A program made the position numbers and the translations under genes. 64,000 nt of DNA from the NCBI RefSeq assembly GCF_021021415.1, contig NZ_JAINWJ010000007.1, positions 180,736 through 244,735 of the forward strand, read 5' to 3'. This stretch comes from Martelella mediterranea (GTDB lineage: Bacteria > Pseudomonadota > Alphaproteobacteria > Rhizobiales > Rhizobiaceae). The notes beneath the pieces were generated by a model. That model did no database searches and was not told the DNA's origin. It saw only the letters and a program-made list of their open reading frames with translations. The stretch's first letter is position 1; each line of letters starts with the position of its first letter. Below are positions 1 through 8,663 of the stretch, in pieces.

Positions 1-96
1 GACGGTTTCAGCCGATGCCGTGTTCGCGGTCGTCGCAAGGGCTGTGAAACCTGCGGCGACGGCGCCGTAACGAAGCCATTTGGTAGTACTTGACAT
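1..96 (-). CDS. Truncated start of an exported binding protein (probable ABC sugar importer)
   Basis: Only the first 32 codons are in the window; the gene runs off the left edge. The peptide begins MSSTTKWLRYGAVAAG and continues with a hydrophobic stretch ending in TASAE. This is a typical signal peptide with an A-x-A cleavage site near residue 29. A strong ribosome site (GGGAGGAG) sits 6 bases before the ATG. It is divergent from a ROK regulator. That arrangement, with the sugar genes that follow, suggests the binding protein of a carbohydrate ABC transporter. The substrate and family cannot be read from the signal peptide alone. Confidence 0.6.
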   Translation of the reverse strand, partial: MSSTTKWLRYGAVAAGFTALATTANTASAETV

Positions 97-137
97 ATCG
101 CACTCCTCCCAAAGCACTTTTTGCAGTATCCGGATTA

Positions 138-166
138 AATAAATGTCGAGACCTGTTTTTTGTCAA
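138..166 (-). promoter_or_regulatory. Sigma-70-like promoter for the truncated binding-protein gene
   Basis: On the - strand a perfect TTGACA (-35, bases 166-161) is followed by 17 bases and TTTATT (-10, bases 143-138), about 40 bases before the start codon at 96. It lies in the 228-base gap shared with the divergent ROK gene, so the ROK protein is a natural candidate to control it. This is a consensus match by eye only. Confidence 0.5.
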
Positions 167-324
167 CCGGTATTTGCCCCGAGCGCGGCACAATGCCTTA
201 AAAATAGCCATATCGCGCAGAAATCGCTTGCATGGCGCGCGGGACCGGGACTAAGAAAAGACATAAATTATTTCGTGATGCGGAAAAATTAAACCCCTGC
301 CCTGAAGCTGCCCGACGAGCCTCC

Positions 325-1524
325 ATGAAGACCGCTGATCCTGAATTGATGCGAGCAATCAACCGGTTGAGCGTGCTGGACACGATCCGGCGCAACGGCC
401 CGATCGCGCGCATCGAGATCAGCAAGCGCACCGAACTGTCGACCAGCACGGTTTCGGCGATCACGGGATCGCTGATCGATGACGGTCTTATTCTGTCGCG
501 GCACGAGGGCGACCTGCGCAATGCCGCCGCACGCGGTCGCCCCCGGGTGATGCTCGAGCTCAACCCCGAGGCTTCCCGGGTTGTCGGAGCGAAGATCGCG
601 GCAACGCGCATGACCTTCGTGGTGTCCGATTTCTGCGGCGAGGTGCTTTCTGAGTTTTCGCTCCCCGTGCGCATTGACCGGATGCCAATCGATGTCATCG
701 CCGATCTGGTGGAAGACGGCGTGCGCGCCTGCGTGATGGATAGCGGGTTGACGCTTTCGGAAATCAACATGATCTGTCTCGGCATTCCCGGCGTGGTCGA
801 GCACCGCACCGGCGTGGTGCGCTCCAGCCCGATCTTCCGCGACGAGAATGTGGATTTCGCCGCCGTCATGTCGCCGCGCTTCGGCATCCGGACGATCATC
901 GAAAGCGATGTCCACGCCGTCACGCTCGCCCATCACTGGTTCGGCAAGGCGCGCCATCTCGAGGACATGGTGCTGGTCTCGCTGGAGCGGACGCTGGGGC
1001 TCGGCGTGCTGCACAACAGCCAGCTCTTTCGCGGCGCGGGCGGGCTCAGCCACAATCTCGGCGACCTCGTGCTCGGCAGCAGCGCCGACAGCATGTCGCG
1101 GCTGGCAAGCCTTGCCGGCGAAAGCGCGATCCTCGGCGACGGCCCGCGCGAAGGGCTTTATGCCGATGCCGTGCGGCTGGGGCGCGGCATTTCGCATGCC
1201 CAGACGCTGATCAAGGCCAAGGACGCGCAGATCATGTCGGCGGCGGAGCGCGCCGGCGATGCCATCGGCGTGACGGTCGCCAACATCGTCACCCTTTTCG
1301 CCCCGCCGCGCGTTATTCTCGTGGGGTCCAGCCTTGCGCTCGGCAAACCCTTCATCGACCGGCTGACAAAGGCCTTCAACAGCGCGATCCCGCCATCGCT
1401 CGCCGATGTCAGCGAACTGGTCTTCGACGACGCCGAGGATTTTTTCTGGGCGCGGGGAGCGGCGGCCGTCGCGCTTTACGAACTGTATGAATCGCCATGG
1501 AGCACAACCGGCCCTGCGCTTTGA
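325..1524 (+). CDS. ROK-family transcriptional regulator (zinc motif missing)
   Basis: About 399 residues. An N-terminal winged helix-turn-helix (RLSVLDTIRRNGPIARIEIS followed by a recognition helix STSTVSAITGSL) is fused to a ROK sugar-kinase-like fold, with GIPGVVE and a degenerate LGLGVLHNSQLFRGAGG loop. ROK repressors sense a sugar or sugar phosphate. The usual CxCGxxGC zinc motif after the GGLSHNLGD segment is absent, so sensing or dimer contacts may differ and kinase activity is unlikely. The reading frame is open back to an ATG at 232, but those codons are AT-rich at third positions and 399 aa fits the family, so I prefer 325. No start has a good ribosome site. It probably regulates the divergent transporter, the following genes, or both. 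Confidence 0.85.
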   Translation: MKTADPELMRAINRLSVLDTIRRNGPIARIEISKRTELSTSTVSAITGSLIDDGLILSRHEGDLRNAAARGRPRVMLELNPEASRVVGAKIAATRMTFVVSDFCGEVLSEFSLPVRIDRMPIDVIADLVEDGVRACVMDSGLTLSEINMICLGIPGVVEHRTGVVRSSPIFRDENVDFAAVMSPRFGIRTIIESDVHAVTLAHHWFGKARHLEDMVLVSLERTLGLGVLHNSQLFRGAGGLSHNLGDLVLGSSADSMSRLASLAGESAILGDGPREGLYADAVRLGRGISHAQTLIKAKDAQIMSAAERAGDAIGVTVANIVTLFAPPRVILVGSSLALGKPFIDRLTKAFNSAIPPSLADVSELVFDDAEDFFWARGAAAVALYELYESPWSTTGPAL

Positions 1525-1557
1525 ACGCCGGGCTTCGCGCTTTGGGAGGAGTGAGAA

Positions 1558-2658
1558 ATGGAAAAAGTAGGTATCGGCATCATCGGATGCGGCAATATTT
1601 CGGGCGCCTATCTGAAGGCGATGGCCGGATTCGACATTCTCGACATTCGCGGCGTCGCCGACCTCAACCAGGCGGCAGCCGAGGCGAAGGCGGCCGAATT
1701 CAACGTGCCCGTCAGCACGATCGACGCGCTTCTGGCCGACCCCAAGGTCGAGATCATCCTCAACCTGACCATTCCGCGCGCCCATGTCGCGGTGGGCTTG
1801 AGAGCGCTTGAGGCCGGCAAGCATACCTATTCGGAAAAGCCGCTCGGCATCACCTTCGCCGAGGGCAAGACGCTCGCGGACGCCGCCGCCAGGGCAGGAC
1901 TCAGGATCGGCGCGGCCCCCGATACGTTTCTCGGCGGCGGCCACCAGACGGCGCGCGCGCTGGTCGACAGCGGCGCGCTCGGCCTTGCCGTCGGCGGCAC
2001 GGCGAGCTTCATGCGGCCGGGCCATGAATCCTGGCACCCCAATCCCGATTTCTACTACGATATCGGCGGCGGGCCGATGCTCGACATGGGCCCTTATTAC
2101 ATCACCGACTTGGTCAACCTGTTCGGCCCCGTGAAGAAGGTTGCCGGTTTTGCAACCATGCTGCGCCGGGAACGCGAGATCACCAGCGAACCGCGCCGGG
2201 GCGACATGATTTCCGTCAAGGTGCCGACCCATATCGCCGGCACGCTGATCTTCGAAAACGGCGCGGTCGTGCAGGTGACGATGAGCTTCGACGTGGCAGG
2301 CCACAAGCATCTGCCGATCGAGATCTACGGCACCGAGGGAACGCTCTTGGTTCCCGACCCCAATTTCTTCGCCGGGCCCGTCTCGCTGCTGAAGAAGGGC
2401 GGAGACTTCGAGGATCAGCCCGTCGACCAGCCCTATGCCGACGGCAATTACCGCTCGATCGGGCTTGCCGATATGGCCTATGCGATCCGCAATGACAGGC
2501 CGCACAGGGCGAACGGCGATCTGGCCCTGCATGTGCTGGAGGTGATGGAGGCCTTCACCACCGCCGCCGAAACCGAAAAGACCGTCGGGATCACCACCAC
2601 CGTCGCGCGGCCGGCGCCGCTGTCGGATTCGCTGATCGACGGCGCGCTCGGCAAATAG
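1558..2658 (+). CDS. Gfo/Idh/MocA-family NAD(P)-dependent sugar oxidoreductase
   Basis: 366 residues, the normal length. The Rossmann nucleotide site is at the N terminus (GIGIIGCGNIS, about 5-15). The family EKP motif appears as YSEKPLGI, and the C-terminal sheet domain carries DMGPYYITDLVNLFGP. Such enzymes oxidise or reduce sugars, inositols or their derivatives in the cytoplasm. GGGAGGAG lies close upstream of the ATG. The next gene, a ThuA-like protein, is 65 bases downstream and commonly travels with this family in sugar operons. The substrate cannot be deduced from sequence. Confidence 0.9.
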   Translation: MEKVGIGIIGCGNISGAYLKAMAGFDILDIRGVADLNQAAAEAKAAEFNVPVSTIDALLADPKVEIILNLTIPRAHVAVGLRALEAGKHTYSEKPLGITFAEGKTLADAAARAGLRIGAAPDTFLGGGHQTARALVDSGALGLAVGGTASFMRPGHESWHPNPDFYYDIGGGPMLDMGPYYITDLVNLFGPVKKVAGFATMLRREREITSEPRRGDMISVKVPTHIAGTLIFENGAVVQVTMSFDVAGHKHLPIEIYGTEGTLLVPDPNFFAGPVSLLKKGGDFEDQPVDQPYADGNYRSIGLADMAYAIRNDRPHRANGDLALHVLEVMEAFTTAAETEKTVGITTTVARPAPLSDSLIDGALGK

Positions 2659-2723
2659 GCCGAAGGGCGAGAAACCATCAACCCGGCCGGCGGGATGCCG
2701 GCTGATGCGAGAGGAGAGATATC

Positions 2724-3365
2724 ATGCGCGAAGCACTCATTGTCTGGGGCGGCTGGAGCGGCCACGAGCCGGAGGAATGCGCCCACATCATCCGCGACAT
2801 GCTGCAGGAGGACGGGTTCAAGGTCTATCTCGAACATTCCACCGAGGCCTTCGCCGATCCACAGATCAAGGATTTGAGCCTGATCGTTCCGATTATGACC
2901 ATGTCGAAGATCGAGAAGGAGGAGGTCAAGAACCTCTCCGCGGCCGTGGAGAGCGGCGTCGGCATTGCCGGCTATCACGGCGGTGCGGGCGATGCCTTCC
3001 GCGATTCGGTCGACTACCAGTTCATCATCGGCGGCCAGTGGGTCGCCCATCCCGGCAATATCATCGACTACACGGTCAATGTGACGAAGCCAGACGACCC
3101 GATCATGGAGGGGATTTCCGATTTCCCCTATCATTCGGAGCAGTATTACATGCATGTCGACCCCTCCAACGAGGTGCTGGCCACCACTACCTTCAGAGGC
3201 GACCATGCGGAATGGATCGACGGCGTGGTCATGCCGGTGGCCTGGAAGCGCCGCCACGGCAAGGGAAAGGTGTTCTATTCCTCGCTCGGCCACATCGCCA
3301 GCGAGTTCCAGGTTCCGGAAATGGCGACCATCTTCCGGCGCGGCGCCAACTGGGCGGCGCGCTGA
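2724..3365 (+). CDS. ThuA-like (trehalose utilisation domain) protein
   Basis: 213 residues covering a single ThuA domain, a class I glutamine-amidotransferase-like fold. Visible hallmarks are LIVWGGWSGHEPEEC near the N terminus, GVGIAGYHGGAGDAF around the middle, the INGQ-equivalent FIIGGQWVAHPG, and the C-terminal GKGKVFYSSLGH. ThuA proteins accompany oxidoreductases in disaccharide or keto-sugar catabolism, but their exact reaction is not settled. An AGAGGAGA ribosome site precedes the ATG. It lies between the Gfo/Idh/MocA gene and an aldo/keto reductase, so the three likely act in one pathway. Confidence 0.85.
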   Translation: MREALIVWGGWSGHEPEECAHIIRDMLQEDGFKVYLEHSTEAFADPQIKDLSLIVPIMTMSKIEKEEVKNLSAAVESGVGIAGYHGGAGDAFRDSVDYQFIIGGQWVAHPGNIIDYTVNVTKPDDPIMEGISDFPYHSEQYYMHVDPSNEVLATTTFRGDHAEWIDGVVMPVAWKRRHGKGKVFYSSLGHIASEFQVPEMATIFRRGANWAAR

Positions 3366-3410
3366 GCCGCGCGACCGCCTCTGCCATCAGTCAACAGAAA
3401 GGAAACGCTC

Positions 3411-4442
3411 ATGGATTATCGCAGACTTGGAAACAGCGGCACCGTGGTGACCAGTCTCTGCCTCGGCACCATGACCTTCGGCGACGAGGCCGACGAGGCG
3501 ACATCCTTCCGGCTGATGGACGCCTATGTCGAGGCCGGCGGCAACTTCATCGATACCGCCAACGTCTACTCGACCGGCCTCTCTGAGGAGATCGTCGGGC
3601 GCTGGCTGAAGCAGAAGCCCGGCATCACCAAGGAGCTGGTGATCGCCACCAAGGCCCGGTTTCCCATGGGCAACGGGCCGAACCGCATCGGCCTCTCGCG
3701 CAAGAACCTGGCCGAAGCGCTCGATGCCTCGCTGGCCCGCCTCGGCGTCGAGCAGATCGACCTCTACCAGCTTCATGCCTGGGACGCGCTGACGCCGCTG
3801 GAGGAATCGCTGCGCTTCCTCGATGATGCCATCGCCAGCGGCAAGATCGCCTATTACGGCTTCTCGAATTTTCTCGGCTGGCATCTGACCAAGGCGGTGT
3901 GGCTGGCGAAAGCGAACGGCTTTGCCGCCCCGGTGACGCTTCAGCCGCAATACAATCTCCTTGCCCGCGGCATCGAGCACGAGATCGTGCCGGCCTGCGC
4001 GGATGCCGGCATGGGGCTTTTGCCGTGGTCGCCGCTTGCCGGCGGCTGGCTTTCCGGCAAGTACAAGCGCGATCAGATGCCGACAGGCGCCACAAGGCTC
4101 GGCGAAAACCCCGCGCGTGGCATGGAAGCCTATGACAAGCACAATACCAAATCCGTGACCTGGGCGGTGCTGGACGCGCTGGAGGATATCGCCGGCGCGC
4201 ACAATGCCAGCATGGCGCAGGTGGCGCTGGCCTGGCTCGCGGCGCAACCCGCCGTCACCTCCGTCATTGTCGGTGCGCGCACCGAAGCACAGCTCGCCGA
4301 CAATCTCGGCGCGGCGAAACTTCAGCTTTCCGCAGATGAGATCAAGCGCCTGTCGGAGGTCTCCGACCAGCCCATGCCGGATTACCCCTATGGGATCGCC
4401 GGCGCGGCGCAGCGATTCCGCAAGATTGAAGGCGGTCGCTGA
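3411..4442 (+). CDS. Aldo/keto reductase
   Basis: 343 residues of the AKR barrel. The catalytic tetrad is visible as D48 and Y53 in FIDTANVYSTG, K81 in VIATKARF and H122 in LYQLHAWD. The C-terminal cofactor-binding segment SVIVGARTEAQLADNLGA is the NADPH 2'-phosphate site typical of AKR7/YajO/YghZ-like enzymes. It reduces aldehydes or keto sugars with NADPH in the cytoplasm. The start has AGAAAGGAAA 7 bases upstream. It sits 45 bases after the ThuA gene, presumably as the last member of a short operon. Substrate unknown. Confidence 0.9.
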   Translation: MDYRRLGNSGTVVTSLCLGTMTFGDEADEATSFRLMDAYVEAGGNFIDTANVYSTGLSEEIVGRWLKQKPGITKELVIATKARFPMGNGPNRIGLSRKNLAEALDASLARLGVEQIDLYQLHAWDALTPLEESLRFLDDAIASGKIAYYGFSNFLGWHLTKAVWLAKANGFAAPVTLQPQYNLLARGIEHEIVPACADAGMGLLPWSPLAGGWLSGKYKRDQMPTGATRLGENPARGMEAYDKHNTKSVTWAVLDALEDIAGAHNASMAQVALAWLAAQPAVTSVIVGARTEAQLADNLGAAKLQLSADEIKRLSEVSDQPMPDYPYGIAGAAQRFRKIEGGR

Positions 4443-4629
4443 CGACAACCTGCGCTCTCGGGACCGGCGGCCTTCAGCCGGTCTCCGCCGCTGCCACGCA
4501 TCTATGCGGAGGGACAATCAGTTGTCGGCGCAGGCCTGCCCTGCCGCTTCCGTAAACGTTGAAATTTGACCACGCCAAGAATCCTGATATGAACGTTTTC
4601 CCGGAAGCCTTCCAGCAGCGAACATATCC

Positions 4630-5556
4630 ATGTCACGTAAATTCCTTGTTGTAGATCCTGAAAAGGACATGCATGTCATCAAAGGGCTCGCCGCGCCTGC
4701 GCGCATTTCGGTGCTCAAGCTGCTTCGCCGCAAGGGCGCGCTCAACGTCAAGGAAATCGGAGAAATCCTCGACCTGCCGCAGTCGACGGTTTCGCTCAGT
4801 GTGCAGTTGCTGGAAGATGCCGGGCTGATCCGGACCGAGAGCCAGCGGGCGCGCAAGGGCAATCAGAAGGTCTGCACCAGCATCTACGATGAGGTTGTCA
4901 TCCTCTTCGGCGATGCCGCGGAGGAACGCCGCAATGACGCGATCGAGGTGGCGATGCCCGTCGGCCTTTATACGGCCTGCGACGTCAGCGCGCCCTGCGG
5001 ACTGTGCACCGACGAAGGGATTATCGGGCTTCTGGATGTGCCCGATTCCTTCCTCGATCCGGCACGGATGAAGGCGGGGCTGATCTGGTTCACGCGCGGC
5101 TCGGTGGAGTACCAGTTTCCCAACAACGCCCGGCTCGACAACCGCGACGTCGCCGAGCTTGAGTTCTCGCTGGAGCTTTCCTCCGAAATGCCGGGCACCA
5201 ATCCGGACTGGCCGTCCGACATCACCATCACCGTCAATGGCGTCGATATCGGCCAGTGGACCTCGCCCGGCGATTTCGGTGACCGTCGCGGCGTGTTCAC
5301 ACCCGACTGGTGGAAGCTGAAGGGCTCGCAATACGGCATGCTGAAGCGTTTTCGCGTGACCGACGAAGGCTCCTTTGTCGACGGCATCAGGATGTCGGAC
5401 ATCTGCCTTGCCGATCTCGGGCTCGATCAGAAACATTCGATCCGCCTCTGTCTGAGCGTGCGCGACGAGGCCCGCCACCCGGGCGGCATCAATATTTTCG
5501 GCAAAGGGTTCGGCAATTACGATCAGGATATCGTCCTGCGCATGACGACCCGATAG
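4630..5556 (+). CDS. ArsR-type winged-helix regulator with a C-terminal sensory domain
   Basis: 308 residues. Residues about 12-80 form an ArsR/SmtB-like winged helix (IKGLAAPARISVLKLL, then LDLPQSTVSLSVQLLEDAGL). The remaining two thirds are not metal-sensor-like: there is a cysteine-bearing CDVSAPCGLC segment and a beta-rich tail with WPSDITITVNGVDIGQW and a histidine and proline loop near the end. This layout is that of sugar-operon regulators next to glycoside hydrolases rather than of metal sensors. It lies directly upstream of the GH51 gene, in the same direction, and is the obvious candidate regulator. The C-terminal ligand is not known. Confidence 0.8.
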   Translation: MSRKFLVVDPEKDMHVIKGLAAPARISVLKLLRRKGALNVKEIGEILDLPQSTVSLSVQLLEDAGLIRTESQRARKGNQKVCTSIYDEVVILFGDAAEERRNDAIEVAMPVGLYTACDVSAPCGLCTDEGIIGLLDVPDSFLDPARMKAGLIWFTRGSVEYQFPNNARLDNRDVAELEFSLELSSEMPGTNPDWPSDITITVNGVDIGQWTSPGDFGDRRGVFTPDWWKLKGSQYGMLKRFRVTDEGSFVDGIRMSDICLADLGLDQKHSIRLCLSVRDEARHPGGINIFGKGFGNYDQDIVLRMTTR

Positions 5557-5600
5557 CCCTGCCGGGCGCAAAACGAACCGGCGCACACCCTGAAAACCGC

Positions 5601-5629
5601 TTGACGAACGGAACAATCGGGTCTTTATT
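5601..5629 (+). promoter_or_regulatory. Candidate promoter of the arabinofuranosidase gene
   Basis: TTGACG (5601-5606), a 17-base spacer, then TTTATT (5624-5629). This is the same -10 sequence as at the promoter facing the left edge. It lies 50 bases upstream of the GH51 start. Confidence 0.45.
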
Positions 5630-5640
5630 ATCCATAAATA

Positions 5641-5654
5641 TTGGTTTGCACCAA
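5641..5654. promoter_or_regulatory. Operator-like inverted repeat before the arabinofuranosidase gene
   Basis: TTGGT-TTGC-ACCAA forms a perfect 5-base dyad between the candidate -10 and the start codon at 5679. Its position would block early transcription, as expected for a repressor site. The neighbouring ArsR-type regulator is the likely binder, by position only. Confidence 0.4.
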
Positions 5655-5678
5655 AAAACAAAATACCGGGGAGGAAGC

Positions 5679-7187
5679 ATGCAGGCCCGCGTCACAGCGC
5701 ACAAGAACTTCACCATTTCCATGATCGATCCGAGGCTCTACGGCTCGTTTCTTGAGCATCTCGGACGCGCAGTATACACCGGCATCTATGAGCCTGACCA
5801 TCCCACCGCCGATGACAACGGCATGCGCCGTGACGTCATCGATCTCGTGCGTGAGCTGGATACCCCGATCTGCCGCTATCCCGGCGGCAATTTCGTATCG
5901 GCCTATAACTGGGAGGACGGCATCGGCCCGCAGAGCGAGCGCCCCACCCGTCTCGACCTAGCCTGGCGGACGGCGGAATCCAACCAGGTCGGCATCCACG
6001 AATTCGCCCGCTGGGCCGAAGCCGCCAATACCGAGATGATGCTGGCCGTCAATCTCGGCTCGCGCGGGCTCGATGCGGCGCGCAATTTCGTCGAATATGT
6101 CAATCATCCAGGCGGCAGCTACTGGTCCGACCTGCGCCGCAAGAACGGCCAGGCCGATCCGTGGAACGTCAAGCTCTGGTGCCTCGGCAACGAGATGGAT
6201 GGCCCCTGGCAGGTCGGTCACAAATCCGCCGCCGAATATGGCCATCTCGCCAACGAGACCGCCAAGGCGATCCGCGCCTTCGACGACAAGCTCGAACTGG
6301 TGGTCTGCGGCTCGTCCCATTCCGACATGCCGACCTTCCCGCAATGGGAAGCCACGGTGCTGGACGAGACCTATGACCAGGTCGACTATATCTCGCTGCA
6401 CATGTATTTCATGAACTACGAGAAGAACACGCGCGAATATCTGGCGCTGCCGGAAAAGCTCGACCGCTATATCGGCACGGTCAGCGGCGTGATCGACTAC
6501 ATCAAGGCCAAGAAGCGCTCGAAAAAGAACGTCAAGATCTCCTTCGATGAGTGGAATGTCTGGTATCACGAGCGCGAGGCGGACGAAAAACGCATGAAGG
6601 AGTGGGACTGGCCGCACGCGCCGGTGCTTCTCGAAGACATCTACAATTTCGAGGATGTGCTCCAGGTTGGCTGCATCATCAACACCTTCATCCGCCGCTC
6701 GGATGTGGTGAGCATTGCCTGCATCGCCCAGCTCGTGAACGTCATCGCGCCGATCATGACGGCGCCCGGCGGCGCGGCCTGGAAGCAGACAATCTATCAT
6801 CCCTTCCAGCTTGCCTCGCGCTATGGCCGCGGCACGGCGCTGGCGCTCGACGTCGATTGCGCCACTTATAACGCCGATATCGCGGCCAATGTGTCCTATC
6901 TCGACATTTCCGGCGTCCACGACGCGGATGAGGGCACACTGACCTTCTTCGCCATCAACCGTCACGGAGAGGAGCCGATGACGATTGATCTCGCGCTGGA
7001 GCGCTTCGGCGAAATCAGGTCGGTCGAGCACACGCTGATCAAGCATGACGACCTCGAAGCGGTGAATACGCAGGAAAATCCGGAAAACGTGAAACCCGTG
7101 AAGCAGGACGGCGCAAGCGTGTCCGGCGGCAAGGTTTCGATTACGGTGCCTGCCTATTCCTACTCGATGATCCGGGTGACGCTCTAG
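5679..7187 (+). CDS. abfA: Alpha-L-arabinofuranosidase, GH51
   Basis: 502 residues, the normal GH51 length. It removes terminal alpha-L-arabinofuranosyl units from plant arabinan or arabinoxylan fragments. The acid/base is E172 in LWCLGNEMDGPW and the nucleophile is E291 in ISFDEWNVWY. The N-terminal RYPGGNFVSAYNWEDGIGP motif and the C-terminal beta domain (from about 390) are present. There is no signal peptide, so it acts in the cytoplasm on imported oligosaccharides. I start at 5679 because of GGGGAGGAAG just upstream; the frame is open further back but overlaps the regulator. The binding-protein gene of an importer follows. Confidence 0.93.
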   Translation: MQARVTAHKNFTISMIDPRLYGSFLEHLGRAVYTGIYEPDHPTADDNGMRRDVIDLVRELDTPICRYPGGNFVSAYNWEDGIGPQSERPTRLDLAWRTAESNQVGIHEFARWAEAANTEMMLAVNLGSRGLDAARNFVEYVNHPGGSYWSDLRRKNGQADPWNVKLWCLGNEMDGPWQVGHKSAAEYGHLANETAKAIRAFDDKLELVVCGSSHSDMPTFPQWEATVLDETYDQVDYISLHMYFMNYEKNTREYLALPEKLDRYIGTVSGVIDYIKAKKRSKKNVKISFDEWNVWYHEREADEKRMKEWDWPHAPVLLEDIYNFEDVLQVGCIINTFIRRSDVVSIACIAQLVNVIAPIMTAPGGAAWKQTIYHPFQLASRYGRGTALALDVDCATYNADIAANVSYLDISGVHDADEGTLTFFAINRHGEEPMTIDLALERFGEIRSVEHTLIKHDDLEAVNTQENPENVKPVKQDGASVSGGKVSITVPAYSYSMIRVTL

Positions 7188-7276
7188 CGTCAGCCGGACC
7201 GCCGCTGCGCGCAATCAAGCAAGACGGCGCGCCGCATGCCTTCTGAAACGGGGCCGGCGCGGCGAACATGTCAACC

Positions 7277-7295
7277 ATACGGCGGGAGGCCGTAT
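7277..7295 (+). promoter_or_regulatory. Small hairpin in the leader of the binding-protein gene
   Basis: ATACGGC-GGGAG-GCCGTAT, a perfect 7-base stem with a 5-base loop, ends 20 bases before the ATG at 7316. There is no T-run, so it is not a simple terminator. It could be an operator or an RNA structure stabilising the message. Confidence 0.35.
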
Positions 7296-7315
7296 TGCAA
7301 AGAGAGGAGAAGACG

Positions 7316-8593
7316 ATGGCTAGAATGTTAGGTGCGGCCATGGGCGCGATAATCGCCGCGGGGGTATTCGCCACCGCCGCCCAGGCTCAGGAAACGGTCA
7401 CCTGGTGGGACTTTCTCAGCGGCGGCGACGGCGTTCGCATGAAGCAGCTGATCTCCGATTTCAATGCCGAGCATGAAGGCGAGATCACCATCGACGCGAC
7501 CACGCTGGAATGGGGCACGCCGTTCTACTCGAAGGTGCGAACCTCCGCCGCGATCGGCGAAGGTCCCGATATCATGACCTATCACGCAAGCCGCATTCCG
7601 CTTGCCGTCAGCCAGGGCATCCTGCAGGAGATCACGCCGGCGGACTGGGAGACGATGGGCCTGTCCGAGGCCGATTACGCGCCGGCGACCTGGGACGCGG
7701 TGACGGTGGACGGCAAGCAGTATGCCGTGCCTTTCGACACCCATCCGATCGTGCTCTACTACAACAAGGACGCGCTCGCCGAAGCCGGTCTCCTGACCGA
7801 GGACGGCAAGCCGATGGGGCTTGATTCCCGCGAAGGCTTCGAGGCCACGCTGAAGGGCCTGAAGGACGCGGGCGCGGAGTTTCCGCTCGCCTCGACCACC
7901 GCGGACGGCACCTTCATGTTCCGCACGATCTACTCCCTCATGGGCCAGCAGGACGGCGAGCTGATGTCCGACGGCGAATTCCTCGCCGGCGACAACGCCG
8001 AGAAGCTGCAAAACGCTCTCGCCGTGCTGCAGGGCTGGACCAATGACGGGCTTCAGACCACCTATACCGATTATCCCGCCACCGTGGCGCTGTTCACTTC
8101 CGGCGAATCGCCGCTGATGATCAACGGCGTGTGGGAAGTCCCGACCATGATCGACCTCAAGGAAGAGGGCAAGCTGTTCGAATGGGGCGCCGTCGAGCTT
8201 CCGGTGATCTTCGACCACCCCGCGACCTATGCCGACAGCCATTCATTCGCCATCCCCGCCAATTCCGGCAAGGAGATGAGCGCGGAGAAGAAGGCGGCCG
8301 TCCTGGAAGTCATGTCGTGGATGGCGAAGAACTCGCTGTTCTGGGCGACGGCGGGTCACATCCCGGCCTACGGTCCGGTGACGGAATCGGCGGACTACCA
8401 GGGTATGCAGCCGAACGCCACCTATTCGAGCGTGACGGAAAACATGATTTTCGACCCCAAATCGCCGCTCGCGGGCGTTGCCGGGCCGATCTATGACGTC
8501 ATGTCCACCTATTTCGTGCCGACGCTCAACGGCGAAATGGAGCCGGCGGAAGCCGTGGAGGAAATCAAATACGAGCTGAACGATCTGCAATGA
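7316..8593 (+). CDS. Extracellular sugar-binding protein of an ABC importer (family 1)
   Basis: 425 residues. The first 25 form a signal peptide (MARMLGAAMGAIIAAG and on to AQAQ), so the mature protein is periplasmic. The body shows the family 1 pattern: VTWWDFLSGGDG at the mature N terminus, FSYKV-like segments, and YAVPFDTHPIVLYYNKDAL in the hinge region. It captures an oligosaccharide or sugar and delivers it to the two permeases downstream. AGAGAGGAG precedes the chosen ATG. Position after the GH51 gene suggests arabino-oligosaccharides as cargo, an inference from neighbourhood. Confidence 0.9.
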   Translation: MARMLGAAMGAIIAAGVFATAAQAQETVTWWDFLSGGDGVRMKQLISDFNAEHEGEITIDATTLEWGTPFYSKVRTSAAIGEGPDIMTYHASRIPLAVSQGILQEITPADWETMGLSEADYAPATWDAVTVDGKQYAVPFDTHPIVLYYNKDALAEAGLLTEDGKPMGLDSREGFEATLKGLKDAGAEFPLASTTADGTFMFRTIYSLMGQQDGELMSDGEFLAGDNAEKLQNALAVLQGWTNDGLQTTYTDYPATVALFTSGESPLMINGVWEVPTMIDLKEEGKLFEWGAVELPVIFDHPATYADSHSFAIPANSGKEMSAEKKAAVLEVMSWMAKNSLFWATAGHIPAYGPVTESADYQGMQPNATYSSVTENMIFDPKSPLAGVAGPIYDVMSTYFVPTLNGEMEPAEAVEEIKYELNDLQ

Positions 8594-8601
8594 TCGCTGC
8601 G

Positions 8602-8627
8602 GGCCGCCGGCATCACCGCCGGCGGCC
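8602..8627 (+). promoter_or_regulatory. Intercistronic GC hairpin between binding-protein and permease genes
   Basis: GGCCGCCGGC-ATCACC-GCCGGCGGCC gives a perfect 10-base stem 8 bases after the binding-protein stop. There is only TTT behind it, so read-through is expected. Such hairpins protect the upstream message and give more binding protein than permease, as known for malE-malF. Confidence 0.6.
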
Positions 8628-8663
8628 GTTTCGCATGGCAGTTCTACGATTTGAGGCCTCACA

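Noticed and set aside
289..2532. A 747-codon open frame on the - strand
   Set aside because: It runs antisense through the ROK and Gfo/Idh/MocA genes, has a repetitive Arg, Asp, Gly and His-rich composition typical of shadow frames in GC-rich DNA, and no domain.
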